Shown: piece by piece, positions 6,057-6,540 of the stretch
Position numbering within the stretch: position 1 is the first letter of the stretch
Layout: each line of letters opens with the position of its first letter
Assembly: GCA_010021705.1 (NCBI GenBank)
Contig: RGMU01000088.1
Span: 1-6,540 of the forward strand
DNA from: Chitinophagia bacterium
Lineage (GTDB): Bacteria > Bacteroidota > Bacteroidia > Chitinophagales > Chitinophagaceae
Reading direction: 5' to 3'
Length of the DNA: 6,540 nt
Notes under the pieces: generated by a model
Told to the model about the DNA's origin: nothing
Databases searched by the model: none
Seen by the model: the letters and a program-made list of their open reading frames with translations, nothing else
Program-made: the position numbers and the translations under genes

Positions 6057-6540
6057 TTACTTAATGCTATTTATGTCTGCCTCGCTAAGCCTCAATTTAG
6101 CAATTATGGTCGGTATATCAAAGCCCATTTCTAACATTGCTTTAGCCGCCATTAGTTTCCCCTCCTGCAAGCCTTCTGCTTTGCCCTTTTCTATTCCCTC
6201 CTGCAAGCCCTTCTGCATCCCCTCCTGTAAGCCTTCTGCCTTGCCTATTTCCTTCCCTTCTGCAAGCCCCTCTATTCGCCCCGCTACTTTACCGGTGTCA
6301 TGGGCGGTTCTGTTACCACCGTCAATTTCTCGCACCGTTTTTAGGTAGGCATCATGTGCTCTGCGCTCCGCATCATCTAACAGCAAATGGTGCACCACAT
6401 CTTCGGCTTGCTTCACCTCCGGTGATAGCTTTATGCGAGGCTTCTTGGGCAGCTTATCATTGATAAACAAATACATCCATGCGTCTATTTGCTGCCTTAA
6501 ATGACCGTCAAAATTGCTTAAAGCTATGATAATAAATTTT
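6057..6540 (-). CDS. Rpn-family / PD-(D/E)XK transposase-type nuclease, C-terminal part, runs off the right edge
   Basis: The frame is open across the right edge, so the ATG at 6476 is internal and not the start; 160 residues are visible. From the edge, NFDGHLRQQIDAWMYLFIND corresponds to the segment these proteins show after their nuclease core (typically a run ending LDKWLYFL). A charged helical stretch follows, then AYLKTVREIDGGNRTAHDTGKVAGRIEG, resembling the family's 'RD...A...G..EG' passage. Next is a Gly-every-fourth-residue tail (about 6159-6281, EGxxEGxxKG type) and a final helix pair GFDIPTIIAKLRLSEADINSI, like the usual 'IAKxTGLSxEEI' ending. The PD-(D/E)XK active site lies outside the window, so activity cannot be judged. 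Related Rpn proteins are DNA endonucleases linked to recombination and phage defence. The gene is codirectional with murF-alr. Confidence 0.8.
   Translation of the reverse strand, partial: KFIIIALSNFDGHLRQQIDAWMYLFINDKLPKKPRIKLSPEVKQAEDVVHHLLLDDAERRAHDAYLKTVREIDGGNRTAHDTGKVAGRIEGLAEGKEIGKAEGLQEGMQKGLQEGIEKGKAEGLQEGKLMAAKAMLEMGFDIPTIIAKLRLSEADINSIK
6161..6245 (-). repeat. 60-bp-spaced direct repeats in the Gly-rich tail of the Rpn-type gene
   Basis: The 25-base segments 6161-6185 and 6221-6245 match at 23 of 25 positions, exactly 60 bp apart, and both encode GKAEGLQEG. A related third copy (around 6196-6216) encodes the middle LQEG unit. The period fits a 4-residue protein repeat (12 bp) expanded in the DNA. 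Such tracts can lengthen or shorten in frame by slippage. Confidence 0.75.

Noticed and set aside
6159..6281. A CRISPR-like repeat array
   Set aside because: The repeats are imperfect, contiguous at 12-bp periodicity and lie in frame within a coding sequence; there are no unique spacers.
6043..6348. Plus-strand open frame with repeated Ser-Cys-Lys-Pro
   Set aside because: It is the antisense of the Gly-rich repeat tail of the nuclease gene; its repeats only mirror the real coding repeats.
6057..6476. The Rpn-type gene starting at ATG 6476
   Set aside because: The frame continues open to the window edge, and the upstream residues (NFDGHLRQQIDAW) match the family, so this ATG is internal.

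Overview
The window looks like ordinary chromosomal DNA of a member of the Bacteroidota. The strongest pointer is the single-polypeptide MurF–alanine racemase fusion, a gene arrangement typical of that phylum. Supporting this, the gene starts lack clear Shine-Dalgarno sequences, and TAnnTTTG-type -7 elements lie upstream of purD and nadD. A finer placement (for example Chitinophagales or a relative) is only a guess.

Layout, left to right. The first 321 bases hold the N-terminal 107 codons of purD (minus strand), running off the left edge. A 207-bp AT-rich divergent spacer separates it from a complete POT-family proton/peptide symporter (plus, 529-2097). The symporter overlaps by 14 bp with a small gene for a probably exported protein of unknown function (plus, 2084-2566). 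That gene converges, with only 11 bp between the stop codons, on nadD (minus, ATG start at 3150). Upstream of nadD lies about 330 bp with no intact gene. It holds what I read as a decayed mosaic: a stop- and frameshift-broken piece of a YhcG/DUF1016 nuclease-family gene joined directly to a short piece of a RhuM-family gene (about 3335-3464, minus). Then comes the 842-codon murF-alr fusion (minus, 3485-6013). After a 43-bp spacer carrying a perfect 11-bp inverted repeat comes the C-terminal part of an Rpn/PD-(D/E)XK 'transposase'-type nuclease (minus), which runs off the right edge and has a Gly-rich tetrapeptide-repeat tail.

The intact genes are housekeeping: purine synthesis (PurD), NAD synthesis (NadD), peptidoglycan precursor synthesis (MurF-Alr makes D-Ala from L-Ala and adds D-Ala-D-Ala to the UDP-MurNAc-tripeptide) and peptide uptake (POT). 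They do not form one pathway. The accessory signals are the nuclease-family pieces on both sides of murF-alr: an Rpn-type gene upstream and the YhcG/RhuM relics immediately downstream. I see no convincing new multi-gene system. The relic mosaic and the POT-linked exported protein are the parts most worth a second look.
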